DNA from: Prototheca cutis
Taxonomy: Eukaryota; Chlorophyta; Trebouxiophyceae; Chlorellales; Chlorellaceae
DNA: 64,000 nucleotides
NCBI GenBank assembly: GCA_002897115.2
Contig: BCIH01000006.1
Location: 71,250 to 135,249, forward strand
Reading direction: 5' to 3'
The notes below the pieces were generated by a model. It was not told where the DNA came from, did not search any database, and saw only the letters and a program-made list of their open reading frames with translations. The first letter of the stretch is position 1, and every line of letters starts with the position of its first letter. Positions 46,401 through 59,246 of the stretch are shown here, in pieces. The translations under genes were made by a program, and so were the position numbers.

Positions 46401-48257
46401 GGCAAAGATTGCGGCCACGGCGGCCGCGACGACTGCTGCCACGCCGGGCGCGGGGCGTGGCTGGGCCGCGGCGCGGGGCGTGCCGGCCCGCCCGCCCAGC
46501 CTGCGCGAGGTGATGCAGGAGGAGGAGCAGGAACNGGCCGCAGACCTGGAAGGCGGGGCCGACCCAGACTTGGACGGCACGGGAACGGCCGGGCTGGCAG
46601 AGGGCGTCGCGCCCCCTGTGGCCCGCGCAGCTCCGCCCCCGCCAACCCCACCGCCGGCAGCAGTGGATGCCAACGACGACGATGATGACGACATGTTCTG
46701 GGACTATGAGAACCGTCCACGGCGGCCAGCCGGGGTCGCTGCGGCGACGACGACGCTCATGCGGGAATCTGCGGCACCCCCGGCCAAGCCCGCTCCACCG
46801 GCACCCCCGGCCAAGCCCGCTGCCTTGCCCATGGCTGCACGGCCTCAGCCGGTCAACCCCTGGGCCATGACCAAGGGCAAGGGCGGCGTCCCGGCCGCGG
46901 CCGTGGCCGCCGCTGCGCCGCAGCCCGGCATGGCCAAGCCTCCGGGCCGCGCCGCCGCGGTACTGGTGCCGCCCCCAGGTCCCTGGGCACGGCTGGCGGC
47001 CCCGGTGGGCAACGCCTGGGCGAACCGCGGGCCGATGGTCAGCACCGCAACCGCCATGAACACCGGTGCTGGCGTGGAGGGCAAGCAGGCGGCGGCCAAA
47101 GCCCAGGGCGCGGCGGCCGCCGCAGTGCAGCGCAAGCAGCCAGTCAAGGTCGTGCCGGCCGTGCCGGCGGCGGCCAATGGTGTGCCCGCACCGGCTGCGC
47201 CGCCTGCCGCTGCTCCGGCATTTTCTCCGCCCGCGCTGCCCCAGCGGCCTGACGGCGATACCTCAAGCTCCGTGCTCCTCACAGGTATGTTGCTTTTGGC
47301 GAATGTGTTGCGTGCGATGTTGGGGCATGGAGGGCATGGTCCTGGTGGGTGTTGCATGCACCATTTTCTTTGCCAGGCCGGGTCTTGTTGTGAATAGTGG
47401 ACGCCAGAGCCTGCATGCATGCTGATGGGGTCCATTGTTCACACAGAATAATGAGTCCTCTGCTTAACGTAGCAAACCCCACTCACCCTCTTCCCCCCCA
47501 ACACGCACACACGTAGAACCTTTCCGGAGCTGGTGCGCGGACCAGATGCTGGCGCTGACTGGGAGCCGCGAGGTAACGCTGTGTGAGTTTCTCATGTCCA
47601 TCGACTCCAACTCTGAAGTCGCCGAGTACATCACGCTCTACCTAGGAAAGACACCCGCGGTGAGTGGTAGGAGGGTTCCTGTTGTGTGCTTCTGACTGCC
47701 CGTTGTGAGTGAGTGGGGATTGGTGGATACGGGGGAATGCGGTGTGGCCGGGACGGATGGCCGCCAACCTTGGCCGTGCACCAACCTTGGCTGCCGGCCT
47801 TTTCCACATGAACAGTCATAGCTTCGACCCACCTTCCTACGCGCGCGCCCCCCCCCCCCCCACCCCACACACACACACACAGGCGGCGAGGTTTGCAGCC
47901 GAGTTTATGAACCTCAAGCTGATGGATATCGCAGCCAAGGGGGGGAAGAAATCGCGCAAGGCCCGCGCCAAGGCCGCCGCGGCGCTGGCTGCTGCCACGG
48001 GCACAAAGGGCGGNGGCATTGCTGGTACTGCGGTGGCCGGGCCGTCGGCGGTGGGCGCGAGCGAGGCCGCGGCCGCTGCCCCCGTGGCGGCGGCGGCCGA
48101 GGCCTTGGGACGGGGCTGGGAGCAGGTTGCCAAGCCCGGCGGCGGTGCCGCGCCGGCGGGAAAGAAGAAAAAGGGCAAAGGTGCCCCCGTCACGCCGGCC
48201 GTGCTGGGATTTACGGGCACCAACTATGCTGCTCTGGCCTCGCTGGACACCAACTGA
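43495..48257 (+). CDS. GYF-domain protein, GIGYF/EXA1-like translation repressor
   Basis: Exons 43495-43876, 44217-45009, 45207-47284, 47517-47659 and 47883-48257 join in phase to 1,256 residues. The GYF domain, which binds proline-rich ligands, starts near residue 368 as WEYLDPKGTIQGPFSKQEML and continues across an intron as EWMEAGFFPIDLQVRQAG. Before it, RYATEELSRIYRHLMYRQQL sits where GIGYF/EXA1 proteins carry their Y-x4-L eIF4E/4EHP-binding element. After it come charged helices and very long Ala/Pro-rich linkers. The C-terminus (FRSWCADQMLALTG, SIDSNSEVAEYITLYLGK, AARFAAEFMNLKLMDIA) matches the conserved GIGYF C-terminal helical region and ends in a Lys-rich tail. Likely cytoplasmic, linking proline-rich partners to cap-binding proteins. 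Several Ns lie in coding sequence. Confidence 0.88.
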
Positions 48258-48840
48258 GCTTTTTTGGGGGAGGGGGATGTGGAACAGCTTGGCGGCATTG
48301 TTACATGGCCTTCTTCCTTGAACTGGAGCCTGGAGACATGCTGCTGCTGCTCTCACGACTCTGAGCCTGCTTTCCTTACAAAAAAAGCCCGGATGGCCTG
48401 GGCCCATGCTTCGCGTGCTGGCAGCCAAACGCCGATGCGAATGGATAGATGCGTGCGTGCGCTGTGGATGACACACACTGCAGTGCCGGACAGAGTGCAG
48501 GGGTTGGTCCGGGACGGGGCAAGTCCTGACCGCAAGCAGGCATCGTGTAGCAGCAGAGCCCAGAGATGAGGGGTTGAGTGAGTCTGTCCTTTGGGGCCAA
48601 TGGAGTGAATGTGTGCTTGCTCAACAGTCCATCATTAGCATTCATCAGCAAAGTCCTTGCGTGACTAGGGCACGCATTCGTTTCCAGACAGGTTCCGTTG
48701 GACGCCCCATGCATGGCGTTGGCCTCCTCCGAGACTGTTCGTCCACTGGGCAGTTTGCACTGCTTTAAGCGTGGGGCATGTCGCCGCCGGTTGCGTATTG
48801 GATACAGTGACACAAGCCCCCAGCCCATACCCCGCTGCCT
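48258..48840. other. Intergenic, convergent 3' ends
   Basis: About 580 bp between the stops of the GIGYF-like gene (+) and the Toc64-like gene (-). Nothing recognised. Confidence 0.4.
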
Positions 48841-51800
48841 CTACGGCTGGGTGGACAGGAACCGCTGGATGGCCCGGAGCTCGTCCCGCGCCTGCCGGTT
48901 GTTCGGCTCCAGCAGCAGCACCTGCTCAAAGTCCGCAGCTGCAGCCTCGGCCTGACCCTGCGCAAGAGCAGACGGGGCAGGGTTTGTTTGTCCCGGGAGA
49001 TGACCGGTGGACATGTCAAAGTGTCTGTAGGGCGCCGGAGCTTCTGCAGCCCATTGAAAAGCCTGCAATCCATCACACCCCTATGCTATAGCTGTTTCTC
49101 ATGTGCAACTTAAAAAAGGAGGCCGGTCTCCCGCCGAGCACACATGCTCAACAATAGAAAAACACACTCTCTCAGCACCGCCTTCCTCTGTTCCTACATA
49201 CCTGTGCCATGCGGGCTGAACCGCGGCGGAGGTATGCCTTGGCCGAGGGTGAGATCCGGAGCGACGCCTCGGCATCGGCCTCGGCGGCCGCGTACCGCTG
49301 CAGCTTCAAGTATACCAGTGCACGATTGTTGTGGTAGACGGAGCTGTTGGGATCGAATGCCAGCGCCTGCGAGTACTGCGCCACGGCTTCCTCGTACCGC
49401 CCCTCCTTGAAGGCGGCGTTCCCAGCCTCCTTGCAGTCCTCGGCCCGCGCAGTGGGCGGCAGCTCCTCGCCGCCGCCGCCGCTGCGGCCGCCCAGCCACC
49501 GACCGCCAAAGGGAAGCCAGTCCCACCAGCTCGTGGTCATGGACGCAGCCGGCTGTCCCTTGGCATCCGCACCGTTGCCGGCGGTCTGCGTGGGTGCTGC
49601 CGCAGGAGTACTCGCGTGCCCAGTTGCCGAGCCTGGCAACAAACTGCCTACCGCTGCACCCGGCTCCAGCTTGGCCGCTTCGCGGTCCAGCAAGGGGCCC
49701 AGCTTCGCAGCAGCTGCCAGGAGCACTGCGTCCTTGCGGTGGAGTGTGACGAGAGCCACGGCCTGGGTTTCGCCACCCGGGCCCGTGAACGGCACCACCA
49801 TCTGGTTTTAAGAGTAGGTGCAGAAAGGTCTTAGTACTGTGCACGCAGGAGAAAAACAGCCTGAATTCCATAACGCACCCACTCCATTGCAACTGGTCGC
49901 CACACCTGGGGCACGCCTGCTAGAGCGGCAAGGGCGGCAAATGCTTCACACTTGCTGGCAAACTCCTGGTGGTCCTGCCCCGCCATGGGTGGCGGCCCTG
50001 GCGTCGCTGGAACCACAAAGACAAAGCCGTCTTGTAATGCCCCCATCACCGACGCGGCGGCTTCCTCGGCCACCGCAGCCGCCGCAGCCGCAGCCTCACC
50101 GCGGGGCTCTTGCAGGGCTTGCGCCGCCGCGCGCAGCGCACGCAGCACGTCCGGCGCATGCGCCTCGGCCGCCCTTTCTTCACCAACGCGCTTTGTTTCC
50201 GCGTCGGAGCCAAAGCCCCGGAGGGATGTGATGCGGTGGTAGGTCCACTCCGCCAGGCTCAGGCTCATGGTCTGCTCGGAGCCGGCCCAGGCCTTGACTG
50301 CCCCAATGATGGCAGGCAGGCAGGCCCGCAGCTCAGGGCCACACTCCGCAAACAGATCCGCAGCAACAAGGTAACTCACCACCTCTCCCCCAGCTGTTTT
50401 TATAGTGCGGTGAGGAGTGATTGTTGAAGGACGGGAGGGGCAGGGCGGGTCGGCGCAGAGGAGTCCGGACACAAGGGAGCTTCGACACACACAGCCAACA
50501 AACACACATAGTTCCCACACCTTTGGGGAGGCCGAGGGCCTGTGCCATTCGACCCAGGAGCGAGGCGTCACGTCCCATGAGGGCCAGAGCCTCCAGCGAT
50601 CCGCGTGGAGGCCCACCACTGCCGCTGGCACCCAGCGACGTCCGCAGGCAGTAGACACCGCAGCAAGCCGCTGGGATCTGGAAAAAAGGGGCGTGGGAGG
50701 GTGTTACAATGCAGAACAAGTCATGATGAGGGTGCTAGGTGTCCGGCTCCGTGTCATCACCCGCTGGTGCACACCAAACGTCAGCGCATTCTTTCCTTAT
50801 GGCACAATCATCAGGACACTGGACTTGAGCCTGAACGGAATGTCCCTCTGCAATCTCCTACCTCACTCCCCCTCGCATCGCTCCATGCCTTCACAACGAG
50901 CGGCCCCCTCCCAACGACACCCGCCCACCCACACACCTGGCAGCTGCCGAGCGAGTCAACAGCGAGCGCGGCGTCAGCAAGGTCCGAGGCTACCGCGGCA
51001 GCAGCGGCCGCCTCGCCGCCGCCGTTCCAGAGCGCAGCGTCGCACGGGTTGTCCAGCTTGCTTGCGTTGCTCTCGCTCCACGAAACGCTGTGGTCAGCAG
51101 ATATGAACGCGGGATATGGATTGGGATACATGTGATCGCGCGGAGTGCCTACACAGCCATCACACCCTCCACGGTCTCGACAGAATGACGGCCGCCAAGC
51201 AGCGCTCCCCGCCAGCCCAAGCAACCAGATCCCTCACCCCGGGACCACAGCCTCCAGTTGCAGTCCCGTTTCCTGGAGCTCCGTGCATGCCACTGATTCG
51301 GGGTTGATGCTGCAGGGAGTCAGGAAGGTGAGGGGAGGCTGTCGTCATCGTGGCCGGAGCCAGAACGCCACCAGCACCCAACAGGGCATTCCTTCCTGGC
51401 AAGCATCACTCCTCCCGACTGGTCAACGGCGGAACTACCAAGGCGCTCATGAGCAGTACATTCCATGCTGCAGCAGAGCATCACCACCATACAACTGGCC
51501 GCAGACATCCAGCGTTGTCAGCATTCGCCGCCGCGGGCGGGTGCAGCCGTCAGCCTCACCTTTCGGAGATGACAAAGGTCCTGGTGCGCAGGGCTTGGGT
51601 TGTGTCCCTTGGGACGACGGGGAATCGTTTCGTGTACAGCTGTGCCTTGTTCAGTCGCCGCCGCCGGGACCCAGGGCCCCTGCCTCGNCGCCATCGGCGG
51701 AAGAGCCAGTATGCCCCTGCCACCCCCGCCATCCCAACGACGATGGCAGGAAAGGGAGCCCCGCATTTCGGCCCATTTCTTGATACCACCACGTCATTTC

Positions 51801-51921
51801 TCCTTGTTTTCGATGCATGGGCATCTGTGGGCTCTGCTGGGACAGCGGTCTGGGCCTGGGCCTCCCCCCCAGCGCCTGGGCCGGGCTCGGCATCGGCGAT
51901 GGGGTGGGACTCCACACCCAT
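48841..51921 (-). CDS. TOC64: Toc64/OEP64-like chloroplast outer-envelope receptor: amidase-like domain plus TPRs
   Basis: Seven exons (51921-51560, 51309-51238, 51087-50937, 50677-50521, 50393-49906, 49801-49202, 48957-48841) sum in phase to 648 residues; plant Toc64 is about 590-600. An N-terminal membrane anchor (PAIVVGMAGVAGAYWLF, about 57-74) precedes an amidase-signature domain recognised by IPAACCGVYCLRTSLGASGS and by VVPFTGPGGETQAVALVTLH. The nucleophile motif GGSSSG is replaced by NGGGEA (166-171), so the domain should be catalytically dead, as in plant Toc64. From about 531 come TPRs (AEDCKEAGNAAFKEGRYEEA, SSVYHNNRALVYLKLQRYAA, ADFEQVLLLEPNNRQARDEL), which in plants dock Hsp90/Hsp70-bound preproteins. 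The second exon is the least certain. Confidence 0.85.
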
Positions 51922-52282
51922 GTCGACGACCCTGCTCCTTTGAAGGTGTTTCTGTGATGTATTTCTATTTTGGCATATGAAGGTGTGGAATACAGGCTTC
52001 TGGGCGTTTTCGCGGCCTTTCCAGACTCTCATGGCCCCNTTCCGCCCAGATTCACTTCTTTTGATCTGACGCAGGGCGGCCTTGGGAACCATGCGTCCAT
52101 GCGGAACCAATTCAAACGCGCAGTGGCATGGCATACGNGCTTTCCATATGATACACGCCATTCTAATGTTTTGGACGAGAGAACTGGCGGCGTAATCGAG
52201 CTGGGACTGGGGATCAGCCCTGCAGCCTGGGACCGGGCTTTGGCGCCTGTGGCGGTGGGCCCTTGATCCGGGCGCCGAGGGA
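51922..52282. other. Intergenic, divergent promoter region
   Basis: About 360 bp between Toc64-like (-) and importin-9 (+). Two Ns (52039, 52139). No other signal. Confidence 0.4.
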
Positions 52283-55200
52283 ATGACAGCCTCGGGCATG
52301 GATGGCCTCCTGTCCTGCCTGGAGTGCCTGCTCTCCCCCAGCGCATCTACCAGGGAGCATGCGGAGCGCAGCCTGCAGGAGGCGGAGCGGGTCCCGGGTT
52401 TTGGGCTGGCACTGGCAGAGATTGCTCAGGCGCCACAGCTGTCCCTGGACCTGAGGCAGATGGCGGCGCTCCTCCTGCGCACCCACATCCGCAAGCACTG
52501 GACGGAGGAGTCACCCTCCTTCCAGGAACCACCCATTGCGCCTGAGGAGAAGCTGGCCCTCCGTGCGCGGCTGCCCACGGGGCTGGCCGACCCTACACGC
52601 AAGCTCCGCACCGCCGCGGGCATGGCCGTGGCGGCCGTGGCCAAATGGGACTGCCCCGAGGTCTGGCCCGAGCTCCTGCCGAGTATGCTGGCCGTTCTGG
52701 CCCAGAAACCCAGCGCCGAACACGGTAAGCACAGATTTTCTTTTTGAGGGGGGGCCAACGGGAAACCCTGGCTAGTAGAAATGTCACCCACAATATTGTG
52801 TCATAAAAATCCTTGCTTCCTCTATTCCTAAATCACAGTGGACGGCGTGATTCGGTGTTTGGACATGTTCCTGGATGAGCTTGGGGAGGACCAGGTGCTG
52901 GATCTGGCACCCGGACTCCTGGCTTCGCTGGCGCCATTGCTGGGCCCGGGGTCAAACGCCGATGCACGCCTGGCGCGCCGCGTGCTCTCCATCCTTCGGT
53001 CGGTGGTGGGGGCACTGCAGACCATGGCCGGGACTCACCGCGCTGGGGTCAAGGCCATGCTGCCCGGCATCATAGCGCAGTGGGCGCCGATTCTGCAGGC
53101 CGTCCTCGAACCCAATGACGTCAGTGGAGTGGTGTGGCTGTGGGTTGGTCGTTAAAGTTTTGCTTGCCTTTGAGATGAGGGGAGAGTTGGGGTCGATTCC
53201 TGCCGACGCCGGTCAGCATGGCCTGCCGCTTGTAGATTGGGATGGCGCAGCTGGCGACATCACTGATGCCTGGCCCCAAAGAGGGAAAGAACGAACAGAC
53301 AACCACTTCCCAATCAAAATCCAGGTGCCAGCGCTGTGGCCAGCGCAGCGTGAGGCCATGCGGGTGCTGACGGTCCTGGTTTCTTCCTTTGGCCGGCTGG
53401 CGTCCAAGACGCTGGTCCACGTGCTGGGCACGGTCTGGGCGCGGCTGGTTGCGGGATTGCCACAGTACCGGCGGCTGGTCGTACAGGGCTCCGAAGAGCG
53501 GGGCGACGTGGCGGCCGATGACGACGGTGATGACGGCGAAGGGGACAGCGACCCTGCAGCGGTGCTGGAGGCCCTCGTCAGTCAGACGCTGGAGCTGGTA
53601 CTCAGTGTGGTGTGCAGTCCGCGCCTGCGTCTGCTGGCGGGACCAAACTTGCACCAGCTGTTTGGCCTCGCCATCGAATATGCCGTCATGCCAGCCGCCG
53701 CACTCGAGCTGTGGGAAGACAGCCCAGAACAAGCCTTCCTGGACGAAGAAATCGATACTACCACTGTCCGGTGAGTGTCGGCCCTTTTTTTGTTTTTGTG
53801 TGTTTGATTAAGAGTGGGGTGGGGTTTTCTCGTAGAGAGGATACTTTGACGTGGACCGAGGCGCCGGTGCTCAAGGCCGTGGCACAGAATCCATGTATGT
53901 TCTGGTGAGGGAGTGCGTAATCACGACCAACCCACCTGCACGCACACACGCACGCCGACGTCAGCGCGGCATGCGAGATGCTGGCGGACGAGACGTTTGA
54001 GGCGTGCGAGGAGACTGCTGTCGCGTCTTTCCCTGCGGCGTTTTGGGACGCGATGACGCGGTCGGAAGCCGCCCGGGCCGGGGGAGACGGCGACTGGTGG
54101 CGGCCGCGGGAAGCGGCGCTGCTCCTGGCCGGGTGCGTGCTGGAAGGCGGGGCGGACGGCGTGCGAAGCACGACGCTGGATCTCGGTCGCCTGCTGACGG
54201 TCCTGCTGGCAGTAGATCTCGCTCCGGGGGCGCCACCGTGCCTGGCAGGCCGTGCCCTTTGGCTGGCAGCGCGGTTAGCAGGGTGGATCCCCAAAGCCCT
54301 GCGTGTGTCGCTGTTTGCCGCTGCGGTCACCGGGCTTACTGGTGCTCTGCCTGCGAGGGGTGGGGCTTGTCGGGCCGTTGCAGCCCTCGCTGGCCGTGTC
54401 GGCAGCAGCAGTAGTGGTGCTGCAGCTGCAGCAGGCGCACCCGCTCCATCCGAGGCAGCAGACGCAGAGAGCACCACAGCGATCGCCCATCTGGTGGGGC
54501 CGATGTTTGAGGGACTGGGCCGGTTGTTGGTGGAAACATCTGGCGACGGGCTGTCGCTGGTCCTGGAGACGCTGCGTGCCGCGGTGGCTGCGTTCCCGCT
54601 GCAGGCTGCAGAGTGGGAGGGCGTGCTGAGCCCCGCAGTCCTGGCGGTGTGGGAGGCGCACCCCGCCGATCCGCTGCTGGGAACCGACGCCAAGGCCGTG
54701 CTGGGCAGCCTGGCTTTGTCCCCGGCGGCGCTGCCCGCACTGCGGGGGCGCATGCTGCCGGCGCTGGCCCGCCTGCTTCGCGATCCGTGGGCCGCGCCGG
54801 CCACGCTGCTCGACGACGCCCTCGAATTTTTGATTTTGTTGGCGAGGCCGGGCGGGGCCGACGCCGCGGCAGCCATGCACGCCGCGCTTTCTTCGGCCGT
54901 CCTGGCGCTCGCGCTGCGGCACGACGACGCGGAGGTCCTGGCCACCTGCTGCGCCTACTTCCGGTGGGTTTTCCTTTCTTTCTTTCTTTTTTTNGGGGGG
55001 GTAATCTACCGGGTTGGTTAAAGGGGACGTTTGCCCTGGGTGCGTGAGACAGTGTGTTGGCTGCACACAGGGGTGCTCTGTGCTGTCCACACTGTCCAGA
55101 CCAAACATGCTGCCATGAAAAGACTGCTAAGCAACACACGAGTCTACCCCAAAATGGCAAAAAAAAGCACCTAACCCTAAAAACAGGACTATGCTCCAAG

Positions 55201-56495
55201 TAGGGGGCGCTGGCATCCTTGCAACACCTGTAGAGGGAGTGGAAGGATCGGTGGTGCCGACCCTCGTCCAGGCCCTCTCACGCCTGCTCGGCACGGACCA
55301 AATGGAAAGAGCGGCCGTCAATGTCGGCGGTGTCGTCCTGGAACTCCTGCGAATAAACGAGAACCAAATCGCGCCCTTCCTACCGGCCCTGCTGTGCACG
55401 CTGTGCGAACGGCTGAAAAGCGCTGAGACCCAGAGCGTCGTGCAGTCGCTGCTGGTCGTGCTGGCGGAGCTGATCCGCCGCCAGCCAGACGATCTCATAA
55501 CCTGCCTGGCTGGCATTCGTTTGAAAGGCATGTGTTGCTTGGTTGGGTGGGCGGGTAGTTGATTGTCCTATTTAGGGCTGTTGGAGGAGGATGGGAGGGT
55601 AGCCTCCCCCACCTCAATCTCCCAAATACAAACTAGAAAAAAAGCCATGCATCGATTCATCCACCCCACAACAGATGGCTCCAGTGCACTCTCATCAGCA
55701 CTGGATCGCTGGTCGCAGCGCCAGGCAGAGGTTTTGGATGACTACGACATGAGGCTGACTGCCAGCGCACTGGGCGTGCTGCTGCTCAGTGGGCACCCGG
55801 CGCTGCATGCCATCACCGTGCGCGGCCGGCGGCTGGAGGCGGGGGCTGCCGGCGTGCGGACGCGGTCGCGTGCAGCCAGGGCCCCCGACCGCTGGTCGGC
55901 CGTGCCGCTCAAGAGCAAGCTCCTACAGCTGCTGATCAAGGCGTACTCCTACTCCACTGCACTGGAAACGTACGACTTTGGGTCTTCCAATGCGTCTGAG
56001 GATGAAGAAGATGACGATGGCGACAATGACGGCGATGGTTCAGCAGGGGCCCGCCTGTATAACGGTGTGCGTCTGCACTGGAGNCGACAGGGATGGATGC
56101 ATGCATTAATGCATCATGAAGATAAAGGGAGGATTACCTCCTTTCATGGGCATGCAGATATCATCATCAACATGGAAACATGGGAATCTCTGCCCGGCCA
56201 CGAGCCGAGCACAGCCATCTCCACTCCGACTGCCACCCAACCACCCATCAACCACCCTCACGCAGGCATCCAGGACGTGATGGGTGCGGGGGACCTGGAG
56301 GACTCGGACAACCCGTTGGTGGACCCGCTGGAAGCGGCGAGGCGCAAGACCGATCCGCTGAGCAAGCTGGACCTTCCAGCGCACCTTCGGGAAGTGGTGG
56401 CGAGGTACAGCGCCCTGAACCCCGAGGGCTGCCGTGTGGCCTGCCAGGAACTGGGCGACATGGAACGCCAAACGTTTCAACAGATGGTNATGTAA
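52283..56495 (+). CDS. IPO9: Importin-9 (karyopherin-beta family)
   Basis: Nuclear import receptor; in animals and yeast (Kap114) the cargo includes histones and TBP. Eight exons (52283-52724, 52839-53119, 53325-53770, 53836-53904, 53965-54963, 55187-55518, 55675-56064, 56266-56495) join in phase to 1,062 residues, close to the 1,041 of human IPO9. The importin-beta N-terminal domain is clear: AERSLQEAERVPGFGLALAE, LRQMAALLLRTHIRKHW, then CPEVWPELLPSMLAVLAQKP. HEAT-repeat helices follow throughout. An acidic loop (SNASEDEEDDDGDNDGDG) and the tail DPLEAARRKTDPLSKLDLPA ... MERQTFQQM match the end of the family. Exon 4 (69 nt) has the least support. N at 56489 near the stop and others in introns. 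Confidence 0.9.
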
Positions 56496-57225
56496 TCTGG
56501 GAAAGTGTGCGCGTGTGTGAGAGAGAGAGCAAAGAGGATGCAGAGAGGAATCCTTTTTTCCAGACCCAGCCATGTCAGTCGCCCTGCAACCAGCTGATCA
56601 GAACCCCCCCATCCCCGCAGCTATACCCCCGGCCACGACCAAGTGATCCAGCCACCGCGACGACGGTGTCTAGACAACAATCTGCCAGGCAANCACTCCT
56701 CTACAAGTGAGCATTGAAANTCGTTACGTGANAAACCGATTGTTCATGATTGACGATCGGTAAGAGACATGGCGTAACGTCTTTGATCAGGAATACCCTG
56801 GCTGGGAGGCTGGCAGGCACTGTGCCCATGACCCAGCACGCGATGCCGCAGCCTGGCCACGCCGTGACCTGCGTGTCGCCCATTTCAAAGGCGTACACAC
56901 CACGATGGGTATTTTCAGAATGTCGTCCACGCCATGGAAGGAGAATCCAGAGAGCAGGCTCGCTTCAGGAAAGGGCCCTTTCTCCTGCCTCAGTCGCCTT
57001 GTCCACAGGGTTTGNGACATCAAATGCACCGCGGCTTTTCGCAGAGAACATCATTCCCACGAATCACCTTTGCAGAGAAGGTCGAACTCTGTGGCATGTG
57101 CGTCCTCTTTGACAGGTGTGCACTTTGGTGCGTGGTGCTTTGTCATCCTGATGCACTGCTGCCCACACGTGGATCGCCCGGGGAGATGTCCACAGCAACA
57201 TGCAGGGCAGCTGGTGCGACCTTCA
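56496..57225. other. Intergenic between importin-9 and PYRR genes
   Basis: About 730 bp. Four Ns cluster here (56693-56732, 57015). Short minus-strand frames exist but no complete gene. It should hold the importin-9 3' UTR and the PYRR promoter. Confidence 0.4.
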
Positions 57226-59246
57226 ATGATTCCATCCCCTCTTACCACTGCAGAGAACGACTTTTGGCATACGAGAGAGACAGCGATGTTAGCAGTGGAA
57301 GGTGAGGGCACACGCGCTCCTCACACCGCGCTGGCATGCCGGCTCGTCGTCCCTCGTCGTGGCGGCGAAAAGTCTTCCGATGTTGTTTTGGCTGAAGCAG
57401 CCGCGCCAGGACCGCAGGTGGGGCGACTTTGGTGTTTCCTGCTGGCGTTGGCGCGGCTGGGGTGGTGGCTGCTGAGAGGGCGCTTGTTGCGGAAGCCGCT
57501 CATGCCGAGGACGACTTTGTCCGTGGGTGTTGAAATGCTGCGTCACAGGGTCCATGTGCAGCGGCAGCCAGACCCAACCAAGACGATTGGAGATTGACGC
57601 AGGGACCCAGGTCTCGCTGCACTGGACACACTCCTGGGACACATGTGCATGTTCAGTCAAACGACACACCAATTCATGCACAATAGGAGGAGCAGGGAGG
57701 ACTGATCACCCCTGAAGTGACGGCTGAGGAGCTCGCAATTGCCTTGGCTCCCCCCGGCGGCTGCCGAGGCGGCACGGCCTACCTCAGCATGGAGCCCTCG
57801 GACCCCCGGGCCGTGGCAGCGCTGCTGGATTCCGGGATTTCCCGCGTGGTCATCGGCGCTCCACACTTTGAACGACACGTTTCCGGGACCGCGCTGCGTG
57901 CACTGCAGTCTGTTGGTATCGAGGTCGCCGTGGTCACAGACCTGTTGCCCCCCGGCGGCGACGCTGCAGCCGCAGCCGCCGTGTCGTCGTCTGATGCACT
58001 GCTGGAGGCGTGCCTGCATGCCGTGCTTTCTTCCAACGAGGCGTTGTTACACCGGGAAACCCTGGGCCTTCCACTGGGCGTGCTGAAATATGCGATGACG
58101 CTGGACGGGAAGATTGCGGCTCCCGGCGGGCACGCGGCTTGGGTCTCGGGCCCGGCCTCACGGGAGCGTGTGCTCCGCGAACGAGCAGCCAGCGACGTCG
58201 TGATCGTGGGCGGGGGGACCGTTCGGCGCGATGATCCACGCCTCACCGCACGCACACCAGGTCTCCGCGACCCAGCGCGCCTCGTCATGTCCCACACCCT
58301 CGACCTCCCCGAGGTGGGTGCGAGTTTTTATCAGCAAGGGGGCGTATATGCGCAGCGGTGGTAGTAGCAGTTCCGACTTGCATCTGGGCGATGAGAGTTG
58401 TTCATGGGTGCCGAGTGGCCGTTGCCAGGTTATTCACGAAAGAAGTGGGCTTGGCCCCACTTTGTTTCAGCACATTCGGGGAATCATGACCGCTGCCTGC
58501 CTGACGGCTCATTGCCGTCCCTCTCCACCCGTCTCCAACACCCCCCACATCCCCCCCACCAAAAAAAAGGAACGGAGCTTGTGGGATCTGTCGCAGGCGC
58601 CGACCATCGTGGCGACAGTCCAAGGCACACGGCCCGACTTCCAGCAACGGCTTAGGGACCGTGGCATCAAAGTGGTGGAGTTCGACCAGTTGACTCCTGC
58701 GGCCGTCGCCAAGCACTGCGCCGANCGCGGATGGCGTCGATGCTTTTGGGAGTGTGGTGGGACGCTGGCTGCGCCATTGCTGGCGCAGCGNGTCGCGCAC
58801 AAACTCCTGGCATTCGTGGCCCCTAAGATTGTGCGCAGCGTGGGGTTGCCTGGTGGTCCTGGGGATGGGGGCTCAGAACGACGGGCATTCTTCAGCCCCT
58901 GCACAGAACAGCATGCGGCTGCGTAATGACAGCGACGATGATAGCAATGCTCATGAGCCTGACAACATCTGCCGATCACCAGGCCATCTTGGATCAATAA
59001 TGGAAAGAAGGGTCCACTTTGCAATGATGCAAANTCCCNCTCCCACGTGTGCAGATTGGTGGTGTAGGCGCGCCCACGCCCGTGGGCGANCTGGGCCATT
59101 CGCNGATGACCCAGGCACTGCAGCTGTCAGAGGTGCACTGGGAACCGTCCGGTGCCGACATGCTGTGCACCGGCTACCTTCCAGCTTCGGGGGGACCCCT
59201 GGAACTCTTCCGCCGCTGGCGGGACGGCCAGGCACACGTGAACTGA
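57226..59246 (+). CDS. PYRR: RibD-type pyrimidine reductase with degenerate deaminase domain (plant PYRR-like)
   Basis: Riboflavin biosynthesis, plastid-targeted in plants: reduces the ribose of the deaminated pyrimidine intermediate. Exons 57226-57417, 57687-58313, 58597-58830 and 59055-59246 give 414 residues in phase. The N-terminal deaminase-like domain (ENDFWHTRETAMLAVEGEG, RAPHTALACRLVV) keeps the fold (GGTAYLSMEPSDP, GISRVVIGAP). The zinc ligands are gone: no HAE, and 'EPCxxxGxTPPC' is reduced to EPSDPRAVAALL. The reductase domain is intact: LKYAMTLDGKIAAPGGHAAW, SDVVIVGGGTVRRDDPRLTA, KVVEFDQLTPAAVAKH, ECGGTLAAPLLAQ, LLAFVAPKIIGGVGAPTPVG. Hence reductase only; a separate deaminase should exist elsewhere. 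No clear transit peptide at the chosen start, so an upstream exon may be missing. No COG3236 tail. Confidence 0.85.

Noticed and set aside
56701..57029. Minus-strand segment (FEMGDTQVTAWPGCGIACW) faintly resembling the N-terminal domain of the mRNA 3'-end factor CLP1
   Set aside because: The rest of CLP1 cannot fit: importin-9 ends at 56495 on one side and PYRR starts at 57226 on the other. Frames are broken, and the similarity is only a short pattern.
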